From contig NZ_FOIR01000001.1 in the NCBI RefSeq assembly GCF_900111145.1, forward strand, positions 813,501 through 877,500: 64,000 bases of DNA, given 5' to 3'. The notes beneath the pieces were generated by a model, which was not told the origin of the DNA, did not search any database, and was given only the letters and a program-made list of their open reading frames with translations. The first letter of the stretch is position 1; each line of letters opens with the position of its first letter. Both the position numbers and the translations under genes were made by a program. Source of the DNA: Roseivirga pacifica. GTDB lineage: Bacteria > Bacteroidota > Bacteroidia > Cytophagales > Cyclobacteriaceae. Positions 51,706 through 61,106 of this stretch are shown here, piece after piece.

Positions 51706-52331
51706 TAGTATTTAATATTTGAGAATACATAGTGCATTTCGCTAGCAATTTGTAGCGAACGCTCATCATACTTTTCTGCCTCTTCGGCCGTGCCATCAAA
51801 GGCTTTTGGGTCTTCGTATGTCACCGAAATACGTTTTTCTGTACCGGGTATAAATGGGCAGTTTTCATCGGCATGCGAGCAGGTCATTACCGCAGCAAAT
51901 TTGTCTGTACGATTTACCGAATCGTCATATAGCTTGGAAAAAGCACTAAGAGGCTCGTTGTCGTCAGAGTTGAAAACAAAATACACTGGGTTAGTTTGGC
52001 CTTTGCTGCTTACCCTAAAGCCATTGCGCTTTATAGCTTCCACTGCGCGCTCGTTAAAAGCAGTAACTTCTACACCACCAGAAAGGCTTTTAATCGGAAT
52101 ACCGAAATAATCGGCAGCAGTCTGCGCCCATATTTGCGAAAACTGGCTTCTGCGCGAGTTATGTGTACAAATAAAGTTAAGGTTTACAGCCTCGCCACTA
52201 TCCAGTTTAGTTTGCACGTAGTTGATCAATGGCTGCAAAATTGACTTTCGTTCTGCGGAAATTTCTTGCTGTGCGGCTTGCTCTAAAGAAGCTAGCACAG
52301 GGCTGAGTAGCTTTATCTTTTCGTTTTTCAT
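51705..52331 (-). CDS. arsC: Thioredoxin-type arsenate reductase (LMW-PTP fold)
   Basis: This 208-residue enzyme reduces arsenate to arsenite for export by Acr3. The phosphatase-like P-loop is [12 protein letters not shown] (CX5R), and the redox pair is CSHADENC with six residues between, as in thioredoxin-coupled ArsC. It is longer at the N-terminus than the classical 130-residue enzyme. ATG 52331 is preferred over TTG 52355, which would overlap arsM. The gap to arsM is 14 bases. Confidence 0.92.
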   Translation of the reverse strand: MKNEKIKLLSPVLASLEQAAQQEISAERKSILQPLINYVQTKLDSGEAVNLNFICTHNSRRSQFSQIWAQTAADYFGIPIKSLSGGVEVTAFNERAVEAIKRNGFRVSSKGQTNPVYFVFNSDDNEPLSAFSKLYDDSVNRTDKFAAVMTCSHADENCPFIPGTEKRISVTYEDPKAFDGTAEEAEKYDERSLQIASEMHYVFSNIKY

Positions 52332-52345
52332 TTTGTCTAAATAGT

Positions 52346-53236
52346 TTAGCAACAACCAGAGCCAGGTATACAGGCGTTGGGATCTTGTTGCAAGTCGGCA
52401 AGATTTACTTTTGGCTTGGTGGTTTTACCTCCTGGTTTTTCAGCAAATACCGTTACGCTGAATATTCCGGTTGTTCCTTTATTGAAGTCGGCAATTTCTT
52501 CTGCAGAAAGGTACTTGCTCAGAATATCGTCAGGAATCGAGATTGGCTTTTCTTTTTGAAGCGTAATATTGGTAAAGCCAGCGTCTACAATGTGCTGAAG
52601 GTAATCGCTCTTTTGAATGGCACCAGCCACGCAGCCAGCATACATTTCTGCATCTTCGCGAAGGGCCTCAGGCAGGTCGCCTATCAGTACAATGTCAGAA
52701 ATACTGAAATGGCCACCAGGTTTTAACACACGAAAGATCTCGCCAATTACTTTTGGTTTATTAGGTACTAAGTTGAGCACGCAGTTACTCACAATAACAT
52801 CGGCCACATCGTTGTTCACCGGCATATCGTCAATATCTCCTTCACGGAATTCAACATTGTTATAGCCTAGTTTTTCAGCATTGGCACGTGCTTTTTCAAT
52901 CATGGCCGGAGTAAAGTCTATACCGATAACTTTTCCTTCAACTCCAGTTTCGTGTCGCGCTACAAAGCAGTCGTTTCCGGCACCAGAACCTAGGTCAATT
53001 ACAGTGTCGCCTTTTTGAATCTGGGCAAACTGAGTTGGTAAACCACAGCCAAGGCCTAAATCGGCATCTTCTACATAGCCGTTGGTGCCAGTGTAGTCGT
53101 CCATCATAATGTTGTACACCTTGTTAGATGCATCGGTGGCGCCACAGCACGAGGCGGCATTTTCGGCTTTACCTTGTTGGGCTATTTGAGCGTATTTCTC
53201 TTTCACCACGCTTTTTAGTTCTTGTTCCTTACTCAT
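52346..53236 (-). CDS. arsM: Arsenite S-adenosylmethionine methyltransferase
   Basis: This 296-residue methyltransferase converts As(III) to methylated forms. SAM binding: VIDLGSGAGNDCFVARHETG; arsenic-binding cysteines lie in SCCGATD, GLGCGLPT, SNCVLNLVP and MYAGCVAG, with a Cys pair at the C-terminus (PGSGCC). These positions match ArsM. A 17-base sequence shared with the arsR promoter lies 19 bases upstream (53255-53271), so arsM may have its own ArsR-controlled promoter. Confidence 0.93.
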   Translation of the reverse strand: MSKEQELKSVVKEKYAQIAQQGKAENAASCCGATDASNKVYNIMMDDYTGTNGYVEDADLGLGCGLPTQFAQIQKGDTVIDLGSGAGNDCFVARHETGVEGKVIGIDFTPAMIEKARANAEKLGYNNVEFREGDIDDMPVNNDVADVIVSNCVLNLVPNKPKVIGEIFRVLKPGGHFSISDIVLIGDLPEALREDAEMYAGCVAGAIQKSDYLQHIVDAGFTNITLQKEKPISIPDDILSKYLSAEEIADFNKGTTGIFSVTVFAEKPGGKTTKPKVNLADLQQDPNACIPGSGCC

Positions 53237-53254
53237 GACTTTTTGATTTATGTT

Positions 53255-53271
53255 ATTGCAATATTACGATG
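53255..53271. promoter_or_regulatory. Candidate ArsR operator before arsM
   Basis: ATTGCAATATTACGATG, identical over 17 bases to the copy before arsR. The 16-base core is an imperfect palindrome (12 of 16 positions symmetric). Confidence 0.65.
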
Positions 53272-53288
53272 GTTAAAGGCAAATTTTT

Positions 53289-53624
53289 TTAACAACAGTT
53301 ATCGCCTTGCTGTGCGGCAAACTGATCGAATATTTCACTGAATTGTTTACTGATCTCAGCCCAACGAACTGGGTTTATACAGTAGCTAATACGAGAACCT
53401 TCTATTGTTCCTTGAATTATGCCGATGTCTTTGAGCTCGCGCAAGTGTTGGCTTATGGTTGCCTGAGCCAAACCTAACTCTTGCACCAAATCGCCATTTA
53501 TGCAGGCGTTGGTTTTTAGCAAGTACTGAATGATGGCTACACGGGCAGGGTGAGCAAAAGCTTTGGCCGCCACGGCTATTTCATTCTGTACATCTGAAAA
53601 GAGATTGGTTTTAGTAACTCCCAT
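53289..53624 (-). CDS. arsR: ArsR-family transcriptional repressor
   Basis: This 111-residue winged-helix repressor has HTH region LGLAQATISQHLRELKDIGIIQG, preceded by HPARVAIIQYLLKTNACINGDL. Cysteines possibly involved in As(III) binding are in NACINGD, SYCINP and the C-terminal pair DNCC; the classical ELCVCDL motif is absent. It is the first gene of the ars operon. An operator-like site lies 14 bases before its start. Confidence 0.92.
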   Translation of the reverse strand: MGVTKTNLFSDVQNEIAVAAKAFAHPARVAIIQYLLKTNACINGDLVQELGLAQATISQHLRELKDIGIIQGTIEGSRISYCINPVRWAEISKQFSEIFDQFAAQQGDNCC

Positions 53625-53637
53625 TTTTAATTAGCTC

Positions 53638-53654
53638 ATTGCAATATTACGATG
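53638..53654. promoter_or_regulatory. Candidate ArsR operator before arsR
   Basis: ATTGCAATATTACGATG, a 17-base match to the site before arsM; close enough to the ATG to overlap the promoter, as expected for autorepression. Confidence 0.65.
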
Positions 53655-53722
53655 AAACTAAATGAATAACAAACATCAAGTAAATCAGTTCATCAATGTT
53701 TGTTTTTTTCTGAACTAGAAGG

Positions 53723-54859
53723 CTAGAGTAAAGTAAGGACAAAGCCCAAAATAGCACCACCAATTACGATCCATAGTGCGCTTACCTTTTTAGACTTAAA
53801 GGTTACAATGGTGCTTAGTATGGCAATCAGAGCTGTTTTCCAGTCGACTAAAATGTTTTGGCATAGGTTGAAAGTTACGGCCACCATAATGCCCACCGCT
53901 GCTATGTTTACCGCATCTAAGAAGCCCGCAGCCAACTTGGAGTTTCTTAATTTTGGCACAATTGGGTTGAGTAAAAGCACAAAGAAAAAGGAAGGAAGAA
54001 ATATTCCGGCAGTGGCGGCCATGGCACCCCAAACACCATTTACCTGGTAGCCAATAAATGTAGCCGTAGAAAGTACTGGGCCTGGTGTAAACTGACCAAT
54101 GGCTATGGCATCGAGTAATTCTTGGCGGGTAAGCCAGCCGAGTTTTTCTACCAATTCGCCATCTAAATAGGCTACCAAAACATAGCCGCTACCGAATAAT
54201 ACGGCTCCAATTTTTAAGAAAACGAGAAAGAGTTTAGTGGTTGAAATACCTTCGGCACTTAAATTGCCAAGGCTGAAAAGCAAAAAGGGAGCAAAGGATT
54301 TTAAGTTGCCACTGTTAGGGTTTTGGATAATGCCGAACCATAATAAGCCCAAAACACCTGCACCTAATATAGCCAGTACTTCGTTGAGGCCAAATAGCGA
54401 GGCTGCAATAACGGCAGCACCAATTACCCCGAGTTGCCAGTTTTTTAGTGCTTTTTTACCCAGCTTGAGTATAGCGCCAATAATAATGGCAATAACAGCC
54501 GGCTTAATTCCGTATAGAATGGGTTCTACCGCGGGCACCTCACCATAGGTTACATACAGCCAAGCCAGCAAGCCCGTTAGCACAACGGCTGGCAAAATGA
54601 ATGATGCCCCGGCAAGAAAAAGGCCGCGCCAACCAGCACGTTCATGGCCACAGTGCATAGTCATTTCGGTGGAGTTGGGGCCTGGTATAAGGTTGGTGGC
54701 ACCTACTAAATCTAGAAAATGCTGGCGGCTCATCCACTTGCGCTTTTCCACAATTTCTTGCTCCATCATCGCAATATGTGCCGCTGGGCCACCAAAAGCG
54801 ATTAGCCCAAGCTTAAAGAATACCTGAACTACCTCTAAATATTTGTTTTTGCTTTCCAT
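53723..54859 (-). CDS. chrA: Chromate transporter, ChrA family
   Basis: This 378-residue inner-membrane protein has two CHR domains. The first contains GLIAFGGPAAHIAMMEQE and NLIPGPNSTEMTMHCG; the second contains GAVLFGSGYVLVAYLDGE and AIGQFTPGPVLSTATFIGY. The long-chain family exports chromate. Its position next to the ars operon suggests a metal-resistance cluster, but no ArsR-like site precedes it. An AraC regulator gene lies 71 bases upstream in the same direction. Confidence 0.93.
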   Translation of the reverse strand: MESKNKYLEVVQVFFKLGLIAFGGPAAHIAMMEQEIVEKRKWMSRQHFLDLVGATNLIPGPNSTEMTMHCGHERAGWRGLFLAGASFILPAVVLTGLLAWLYVTYGEVPAVEPILYGIKPAVIAIIIGAILKLGKKALKNWQLGVIGAAVIAASLFGLNEVLAILGAGVLGLLWFGIIQNPNSGNLKSFAPFLLFSLGNLSAEGISTTKLFLVFLKIGAVLFGSGYVLVAYLDGELVEKLGWLTRQELLDAIAIGQFTPGPVLSTATFIGYQVNGVWGAMAATAGIFLPSFFFVLLLNPIVPKLRNSKLAAGFLDAVNIAAVGIMVAVTFNLCQNILVDWKTALIAILSTIVTFKSKKVSALWIVIGGAILGFVLTLL

Positions 54860-54930
54860 TTGCTATTGAATCGATACAAAAATAAACCACACAGAGTTTT
54901 GAAAATGGTCTATTTGAAAATGGAATGGTA

Positions 54931-55758
54931 TTAATTAAGCTGTTGGCGATAGCTTTTCGGGGTGACTTGGCTATGCTTTTTAAAGAACTTGATAAAGTGA
55001 GAAGGGTCTTTAAAGTCGAGCTGATAACCAATGCTAGCCACAGATAACGAGCTATACTCTAGCAACCTTTTGGCTTCTTTAATTATGTGCTCTGCCAATA
55101 GTTCGGAGGCCGATTGTCCGGTTTGTTTACGGCAAATGGCGCTTAAGTTTTGTGGACTGGTATTTAACTTTTCGGCATAGTAGGCTACTTGGTTTTTAAT
55201 GTCTTCAGTAGCGGTGAGCATTTCTAAATACGCCTGAAAAGTATCGTTTGTGGTTTTCCCTTTTGGCTGGTTTACCGGATAGGTTAGCACTTTAGCAAAA
55301 ATGGCTTTTAGTAGCCCCTCGATGATTGGTTTTTGAAAGGAGCTCTTTTGCGAAAACTCGCCTTCGAGCAACTTAAAAAGTTGCTCTAGTGCCTTGGCTT
55401 CTTTTAAGGCAATGCAGCTGAGGTTAGCAATCTGAGAGAGCAACTGGCTTAGTTCCGCATCGTTACTTTGGTCGAAAAACTCTTTTTTCAGAATTAGGAC
55501 GTAGCCTTCTGGCTCGCTTTCGAGCTGCCAATGGTGTACTTGTTCTCTGCGAATAAAGAAAAGTATGGGCGGTTTGATATCGAAAGTCTGATGATCAATA
55601 CTATGCTTTCCTGTTCCGCCTGAAAGAAAAACGATCTCGAAGTACTTTTTGTGTTTATGTGGTTTTGTTACTCTAATGTGCTTTTTGAATGGCTCAATCT
55701 TCAGCAGGTCGCTTTGGCTCGATTTGTCTTTTACGCTAATTGATTGTTCGCCATTCAT
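54931..55758 (-). CDS. AraC-family transcriptional regulator
   Basis: This 275-residue regulator has an N-terminal cupin-like sensor domain (about 20-150; HKHKKYFEIVFLSGGTGKHSI) and a C-terminal double HTH (about 175-272; NTSPQNLSAICRKQTGQSASEL, SVASIGYQLDFKDPSHFIKFFKKHSQVTP). The order suggests it could control chrA downstream, or itself with the HAD and LOG genes upstream; only a 12-base gap separates it from the HAD gene, so it is probably in that operon. Confidence 0.9.
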   Translation of the reverse strand: MNGEQSISVKDKSSQSDLLKIEPFKKHIRVTKPHKHKKYFEIVFLSGGTGKHSIDHQTFDIKPPILFFIRREQVHHWQLESEPEGYVLILKKEFFDQSNDAELSQLLSQIANLSCIALKEAKALEQLFKLLEGEFSQKSSFQKPIIEGLLKAIFAKVLTYPVNQPKGKTTNDTFQAYLEMLTATEDIKNQVAYYAEKLNTSPQNLSAICRKQTGQSASELLAEHIIKEAKRLLEYSSLSVASIGYQLDFKDPSHFIKFFKKHSQVTPKSYRQQLN

Positions 55759-55769
55759 TGCACTATTGA

Positions 55770-56417
55770 TTACTGCAAATACTCCAATAGCTCGTCATAA
55801 TTAGTAGCTAGGCCACTGGTGCCGAGCGCTTCTAAGGTTTCAGCATGGCCTTCTCTAATATGGCTTCCTCCCAAATAGCCAATGGTTTTTAAGCCAGCTC
55901 CAACCGATGCGGTTACACCTGCTACACTGTCTTCTACCACTATTACTTCGTCCTTATTTAAGCCGAGTGTCTCTAGGGCGAGCTCATAAACGGCAGGGTT
56001 TGGTTTGCCTTTCGGTACCATTTCGGCACTGAATACGCGGCCACCAAACTGCTCGCTTACGTGCAGCATTTCTAGCGCCTCTAATACATAGTCTTTGGCA
56101 CTGTTGGAAACAGCAGAAACGGGCGTTTTTATACTTGCCAGCATTTGGTGCACACCGTTAATAGGGCGCATATTGTCTTTAATACCGCGGTCTAGTGTGG
56201 GCACAATTGTTACGGTATCGAGCGATTCGGGCAAGTGCTTTTCTGCCTTTAAAATACCGATGATGTCGGTAAAGGTTTTGCCGGTGTAGTTAAGGATGAA
56301 GTCATCTACGGTGATGCTCATTCCTTGGGTGTTTAACCAGCCACTGACTACCTCAGCGGCAACAATTTCGGTATCGATGAGCACGCCATCGCAATCGAAC
56401 AAAATGTGTTTGATCAT
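55770..56417 (-). CDS. HAD-superfamily phosphatase, beta-phosphoglucomutase-like
   Basis: This 215-residue HAD enzyme has motif I FDCDGVLIDTE, motif II VSAVSNSAKD, motif III PKGKPNPAVYE and motif IV VVEDSVAGVTA. The alpha-helical cap after motif I places it in subfamily IA with phosphoglycolate phosphatase and beta-phosphoglucomutase. The exact substrate, probably a small sugar phosphate, is unknown. Its start overlaps the LOG-like gene by one base. Confidence 0.9.
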   Translation of the reverse strand: MIKHILFDCDGVLIDTEIVAAEVVSGWLNTQGMSITVDDFILNYTGKTFTDIIGILKAEKHLPESLDTVTIVPTLDRGIKDNMRPINGVHQMLASIKTPVSAVSNSAKDYVLEALEMLHVSEQFGGRVFSAEMVPKGKPNPAVYELALETLGLNKDEVIVVEDSVAGVTASVGAGLKTIGYLGGSHIREGHAETLEALGTSGLATNYDELLEYLQ

Positions 56418-57121
56418 TAGAAGTTTGGAGAGTGTAGGTACTTAGAATAGAACTCGTCAATTACGCGTACGGCATCGGTTGGTGTATCTACCAAATGTAC
56501 CAGCTTCAGGTCGTCTGGGCTGATGTTTTTTGCCGTGAGCATAGTGTTCTTTATCCATTCGAACAGGCCGCCCCAGAACTTAGTTCCCACTAATACAATT
56601 GGGAATTTGCCGATTTTATTCGTTTGAATTAAGGTGATTGCTTCGAAGAGTTCGTCTAGCGTTCCGAAGCCGCCAGGCATTACCACAAAACCCTGTGAAT
56701 ACTTTACAAACATTACCTTGCGTACAAAGAAATAGTCGAAAGAAATGAGTTTGTCTGGGTCAATGAATGGGTTGTTGCCTTGTTCGTGCGGCAGTTCAAT
56801 ATTTAAACCAACTGACTTACCACTTTCGCTTTTGGCACCTTTATTACCGGCTTCCATAATACCCGGGCCACCGCCAGTTATTACGCCATAGCCGTGGCGA
56901 ACTAGTTTGGCGCCAATTTCTTCGGCCATGCTGTAGTATGGGTCTTCTGGTTTGGTGCGTGCCGAACCGAAGATTGAAACACAAGGGCCAATCTTGGCGA
57001 GTTTTTCAAAGCCTTCTACCATCTCGGCCATTACTTTAAAAATCACCCAAGAGTCGTGCGTTTTAATCTCATTCCAGTCGCGGTCTTTAAACGCTTGTTT
57101 AATTTTATCTTCGTTTGTCAT
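56417..57121 (-). CDS. TIGR00730 / LOG family protein (putative cytokinin riboside 5'-monophosphate phosphoribohydrolase)
   Basis: This 234-residue Rossmann-fold protein carries GSARTKPEDPYYSMAEEIG, GYGVITGGGPGIMEAGNKGA and the active-site motif MPGGFGTLDELFEA. LOG proteins cleave nucleotide 5'-monophosphates to release a base and ribose 5-phosphate. Bacterial substrates are usually not proven. It is 34 bases after the epimerase-like gene and coupled to the HAD gene. Confidence 0.92.
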   Translation of the reverse strand: MTNEDKIKQAFKDRDWNEIKTHDSWVIFKVMAEMVEGFEKLAKIGPCVSIFGSARTKPEDPYYSMAEEIGAKLVRHGYGVITGGGPGIMEAGNKGAKSESGKSVGLNIELPHEQGNNPFIDPDKLISFDYFFVRKVMFVKYSQGFVVMPGGFGTLDELFEAITLIQTNKIGKFPIVLVGTKFWGGLFEWIKNTMLTAKNISPDDLKLVHLVDTPTDAVRVIDEFYSKYLHSPNF

Positions 57122-57155
57122 ATCGAAAAGTTAAATGTTAAGGGTGAATAAAGTG

Positions 57156-58058
57156 TTACCGGCTTTTTAAGTCTTTCAGCGCTTCTTCAAGTTTAGGAAA
57201 CTTGAACTCGAAACCTTCAGTCATTATCTTCTCGCAGCTTATTCTGCTACCACCGAGTACAATTTGGGCCATTTCACCCAGAAAAATTTTTAAGGCCAAC
57301 TTAGGAACGGGTATGGGCATAAAAGGTTTTCCGAAGGCGCTTGCGGCTGCTTTGGTTAGTGCTTTATTTGTCGTTGGTTTTGGGCCAACAGCATTGTACG
57401 CGCCAGTGTATTTTTCTTCTTCCAGCGCATGCATAAACATACGGCATAGGTCCTCAATATGTATCCAGCTCATGTATTGATTGCCTTTGCCTAGCGGAGC
57501 AGTAATTGGTGGCTTTATCAGTTCCATAAGAGCGCCACTTTTTTGGCTCAGCACCACACCAATGCGCAATTGTACCAAGCGAATGCCCAAAGTGCTAACC
57601 CTGCTGGTGGCTGTTTCCCAGGCATCGGTAACGTGGGCTAAAAAATCGTGGCCAACGGGCGCACTTTCTTTAATGGTGGCGTTGCCGGTGTCGTTGCCAT
57701 AATACCCAATGGCCGATGCAGCCACAAAGGTTTTCACCTCATGTTCGGTTTCGCTGAGCTTTTTGAACAACAGGTGGCTGGTTTTGGTGCGGCTGTTGAA
57801 GATTTCTTCTTTGCGCTCGGCCGTCCAGCGTTGGCCAGCAACACTGGCGCCAGCCAAATGTATAATGGCCGAAACGTTGTTGAAGGCGCCTTCTTCTATG
57901 TAGTCTTTGTGATAGTCCCACTCAAATATTTCGTAGGGTGCAGCTGCATCTTTGCTGCGGCTTAATACAGCTACTTGCCAGCCGGCAGCTTGCAGCATAG
58001 GTGTAAGTTCGGAGCCAACCAGACCGGTGCCTCCTGTAATGAGCACTTTCTTGTTCAT
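57156..58058 (-). CDS. TIGR01777 family epimerase-like protein
   Basis: This 300-residue extended SDR protein has the NAD(P)-binding motif KVLITGGTGLVGSEL, then IIHLAGASVAGQRWTAERKEEI and ASAIGYYGND, and the C-terminal DUF1731 region (KPFMPIPVPKLALKIFLGEMAQIVLGG). These are diagnostic of TIGR01777 (YfcH-like) proteins, whose substrate is unknown. ATG 58058 is chosen over 58106, because the extra residues are not conserved and precede the Rossmann strand. Confidence 0.93.
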   Translation of the reverse strand: MNKKVLITGGTGLVGSELTPMLQAAGWQVAVLSRSKDAAAPYEIFEWDYHKDYIEEGAFNNVSAIIHLAGASVAGQRWTAERKEEIFNSRTKTSHLLFKKLSETEHEVKTFVAASAIGYYGNDTGNATIKESAPVGHDFLAHVTDAWETATSRVSTLGIRLVQLRIGVVLSQKSGALMELIKPPITAPLGKGNQYMSWIHIEDLCRMFMHALEEEKYTGAYNAVGPKPTTNKALTKAAASAFGKPFMPIPVPKLALKIFLGEMAQIVLGGSRISCEKIMTEGFEFKFPKLEEALKDLKSR

Positions 58059-58106
58059 GGAATAGTAAGTTATAAGAGTAGCCTGTTGTTTGAAATATTT
58101 GGGCAT

Positions 58107-58137
58107 AAAAAAACCCCGACCATGGCCGAGGTTCTTT
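58107..58137 (-). terminator. Intrinsic terminator of the second TonB-receptor gene
   Basis: Read on the minus strand, AACCTCG pairs with CGGGGTT (one T-G pair) around an 8-base loop and is followed by seven T (58113-58107). It lies about 20 bases after the receptor stop. Confidence 0.87.
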
Positions 58138-58157
58138 TAAGTGGTGATTAAAATTCT

Positions 58158-61031
58158 TTAGAAAGAGTATTTGATACCAAGGCCAACAGATGTGCCTGGG
58201 TTAAAGCTTTGGAAAACTTGCGCACTCTCTTGTTCGCTACTAAAGTTAGAGAATGATCTTTCGTAGAACTGCTCAAGCTTGTCTCCCAAAATATTTGAGA
58301 TGCTGAAGTTAAGCGCCCATTCTTCTTGCTCACCAAATACTTTGTTGAAGTTGAAGTTTAAGCTATGGAATGGTTGAGCGAATACGTCAGGGTTAATACC
58401 ACCGCCTACTACTACAAGGGTTTTACCTTTTACATTGTAGAATAAACCAGCATCTATACCTCTTTCGTAATCATCATAAGCCAATCCGGCATTTACAATC
58501 CACGGTGCTTGACCTGCCATGTTTCTGGTGTCTTTAATTTCTTCACCTGTTCTGGCATTGTTTCTTCTGTTTCTAAGCTCAGTTTCAGACAGTTCGATTG
58601 CTGATTTTACCAAAGTAAAGTTACCGTACAAGCTAAATCTGTCATTAATAAAGTCTAGAGACTTTTTAAATTCTGCTTCAATACCGTAAACCTGTCCGTC
58701 ACCTACGTTTCGAGGCTGTAGCTCAATGTTGGTTTGTGCTTGAGGCAACAATACCAATTCTATCGGATCTTGGAATGACTTGTAGAAAGCAGAGAAAGAA
58801 ACGTTTTGACCTCTGTTCATAAACAGCTCCCAACGCAAGTCAAAGTTGTCAATAAGAGTCTCTCTTAGGTTGCCGTCCCAATCGTCAATAGCGAACAAAC
58901 CACCATCAAAGATTCTGTTTGATACGGGGTCTAATATCTGAGCAAATGAAAGCTCTTTGAAAGAAGGGCGCGCAATGGTTTTAGAGTATGACAGTCTTAG
59001 GTTCTGACGCTCTTGCAGGGCGTAAATAAAGTTAACTGAAGGGAAGAAGTGCAGATTATCTAGTACTACATCGTTATCCAAAACTTGTGTTTGTAGCTGA
59101 TCTCTACCAGTGTGTCTTTGAACAAAGTTTTCTGCTCTTACACCAATAATACTCTTAAGCTTTTCTGTGGCAGAAAACTCGGTAGAAATGTAAGCACCAG
59201 TATTGTTGATGTTAGAGTTGTACTGGTTAGGGTTTGGCTCGCTAAATCCTGATACTAAGAATATAGATCCGTTAGGATAAAGTGTCTCTGGAGTCCAAAC
59301 CTCGCTGGCATTGCCAGTCCAGTCAAGCTGCTGACCATTGAAGAAGTTAACGTTAAAGTCTACAATGTTATAGTCACGCTCTTTGTATACATGGCTTACA
59401 CCAAATTTGATCTTACCGTCTCTGTTGAAAATTTTTCTGTCATTGGTAATATCTACTTTACCTACAGTGTTCACCTCTTCAAGAGATCTCCAAAGTCTGC
59501 TTGGGTTACCAGCAGCACCTGCTGCAAAGCGTAGGTTGTCATTAATTCTAGTAAAGGCAGTTCTTCTGATATCCGGATCATCTTGAGAAGACCAAGTAGA
59601 AGCACCTCTCCAGTCTATTGTCCACTTGCCATCCGCAAGGTGGTGTTCACCGTTTAAGAATAAGTTAGTGATCTGTCTTTCATTGTATTCCAAGTTTTCT
59701 GAAATACCAGTGTAACCAGACTTACCAACAGCGTTCTCATCGTCCACAAGGTCGAAATCACCTGCGCGGCTTACACCGTTTTGCAGTCTCATTAACGTTA
59801 ATCTGAACTTAGAACTTGATGTTTTGTAAGCCAAGCCGGCAAGTCCACCAAGTAATACATTATTCTCAGCTAAAACACCTTGTGTAGTGGCAGCTCTTTG
59901 GAATTCGTTTATGTCCGGGTCGATATCGTTCTGATATTCACCGTAGATAGCATTGTCGTAAAGGGTTGTGTTGTTTTTGTAGTTACCTGTAAACATGTAA
60001 CCAAGTGTGTGTCCGTTTGCTAGCTCTTTTTGATCTGCATAAGTAACCCCGAAGTTGTAGTTCATAGGGCTTGTTTGCTGGTTAACGCCTAGGCTCGGGC
60101 TAAATTCATTCAAGAATTCAGAAACCTGAGCATCAGTAGAGTTAAACGGTGTAGGAATATCTGCAAGATCGTAGCCGCTTGGTAGGTCTCTTTCTCCATT
60201 GTCAAAACCTAAGAAGTCGGTACCGCTACCATCATAGGTAATGTAATCAGAGTTAAAGTGCATAGAAGGGTTGTACTCGATCGATAGTGAGATATCGAAT
60301 ATTTTCTGATCAGGGAAATCCTTTGTTTCAATATTCACAAGACCACCCGTAAAGTCTGCAGGCAATTCTGGAGTAAAGGATTTTACGATCAACATATTGT
60401 CAATCATGTTCGTAGGGAACACGTCAATTTGGATACTGTTTCTGTCTGGGTCAAGACCAGGAATGTCCATTCCGTTAAGGGTTGTTTTGGTATAGCGGTC
60501 TCCTAAACCACGTACATAAACGTACTTACCACCTTCTACAGAAACACCTGTAATTCTTTTTGCTGCTGCTCCGGCATCGCTATCACCAATTCTTCTGAAA
60601 CTTTCAGATGAGATACCGTCCATTACGTTAGCAGACTTTCTTCTTTGTGTTAAAAGAGCAACTTCTGAGGTTCTTATGGCCTGAGCAGTTACTACTACTT
60701 CTTCCAGTTCTTCAGTGTCTTCTTTAAGCCTGATTTGATCAATTACTGTAACTTCATCGGCTGTTATCACTACATCGTTAATAACCACCTTTTGAAACCC
60801 AATAAAGGATGCTTGAAGCTGATAGGTGCCTGCAGGTGCATTCACACTAAATTTACCGTCAAAGTCTGAAATAGCACCATTGCCTGTGCTTAACAAAATG
60901 ACAGTAACACCGTACATCGGTTCACCATTAGAATCTTCAATAATGGTACCTCTAATTGTTCCATTTTGTGCAAAAGCCAGTTGCGATAGGCCGAGCACAA
61001 GTAGAATAATTACATGCTTAAAGTTTTTCAT
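58158..61031 (-). CDS. TonB-dependent receptor with carboxypeptidase-like N-terminal domain
   Basis: This 957-residue outer-membrane receptor has a signal peptide (MKNFKHVIILLVLGLSQLAFAQ), a carboxypeptidase-regulatory-like domain (about 22-105; GTIIEDSNGEPMYGVTVILL), a plug (about 120-240; GVSVEGGKYVYVRGLGDRYT, LDPDRNSIQIDVFPTNMID) and a barrel ending SVGLGIKYSF. The plug's KYVYVRGLGDRYTKTTLNG sequence is typical of a large Bacteroidota receptor group that is not SusC. A lipoprotein gene lies 75 bases upstream, so the two may form a receptor/lipoprotein uptake pair. The ligand is unknown. Confidence 0.92.
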   Translation of the reverse strand: MKNFKHVIILLVLGLSQLAFAQNGTIRGTIIEDSNGEPMYGVTVILLSTGNGAISDFDGKFSVNAPAGTYQLQASFIGFQKVVINDVVITADEVTVIDQIRLKEDTEELEEVVVTAQAIRTSEVALLTQRRKSANVMDGISSESFRRIGDSDAGAAAKRITGVSVEGGKYVYVRGLGDRYTKTTLNGMDIPGLDPDRNSIQIDVFPTNMIDNMLIVKSFTPELPADFTGGLVNIETKDFPDQKIFDISLSIEYNPSMHFNSDYITYDGSGTDFLGFDNGERDLPSGYDLADIPTPFNSTDAQVSEFLNEFSPSLGVNQQTSPMNYNFGVTYADQKELANGHTLGYMFTGNYKNNTTLYDNAIYGEYQNDIDPDINEFQRAATTQGVLAENNVLLGGLAGLAYKTSSSKFRLTLMRLQNGVSRAGDFDLVDDENAVGKSGYTGISENLEYNERQITNLFLNGEHHLADGKWTIDWRGASTWSSQDDPDIRRTAFTRINDNLRFAAGAAGNPSRLWRSLEEVNTVGKVDITNDRKIFNRDGKIKFGVSHVYKERDYNIVDFNVNFFNGQQLDWTGNASEVWTPETLYPNGSIFLVSGFSEPNPNQYNSNINNTGAYISTEFSATEKLKSIIGVRAENFVQRHTGRDQLQTQVLDNDVVLDNLHFFPSVNFIYALQERQNLRLSYSKTIARPSFKELSFAQILDPVSNRIFDGGLFAIDDWDGNLRETLIDNFDLRWELFMNRGQNVSFSAFYKSFQDPIELVLLPQAQTNIELQPRNVGDGQVYGIEAEFKKSLDFINDRFSLYGNFTLVKSAIELSETELRNRRNNARTGEEIKDTRNMAGQAPWIVNAGLAYDDYERGIDAGLFYNVKGKTLVVVGGGINPDVFAQPFHSLNFNFNKVFGEQEEWALNFSISNILGDKLEQFYERSFSNFSSEQESAQVFQSFNPGTSVGLGIKYSF

Positions 61032-61054
61032 TTCTAAATTTTACTGGTAAAGAG

Positions 61055-61080
61055 AAAACCCACTGTATAGCATCAGTGGG
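61055..61080 (-). terminator. Hairpin with short T-tract between lipoprotein and receptor genes
   Basis: CCCACTG (61059-61065) and CAGTGGG (61074-61080) form a perfect 7-bp stem; on the minus strand four T follow. It is probably a partial terminator or mRNA-stabilising hairpin that lowers receptor relative to lipoprotein expression. Confidence 0.55.
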
Positions 61081-61106
61081 CTTTCTATATTTAATGTTAA
61101 TTAATT

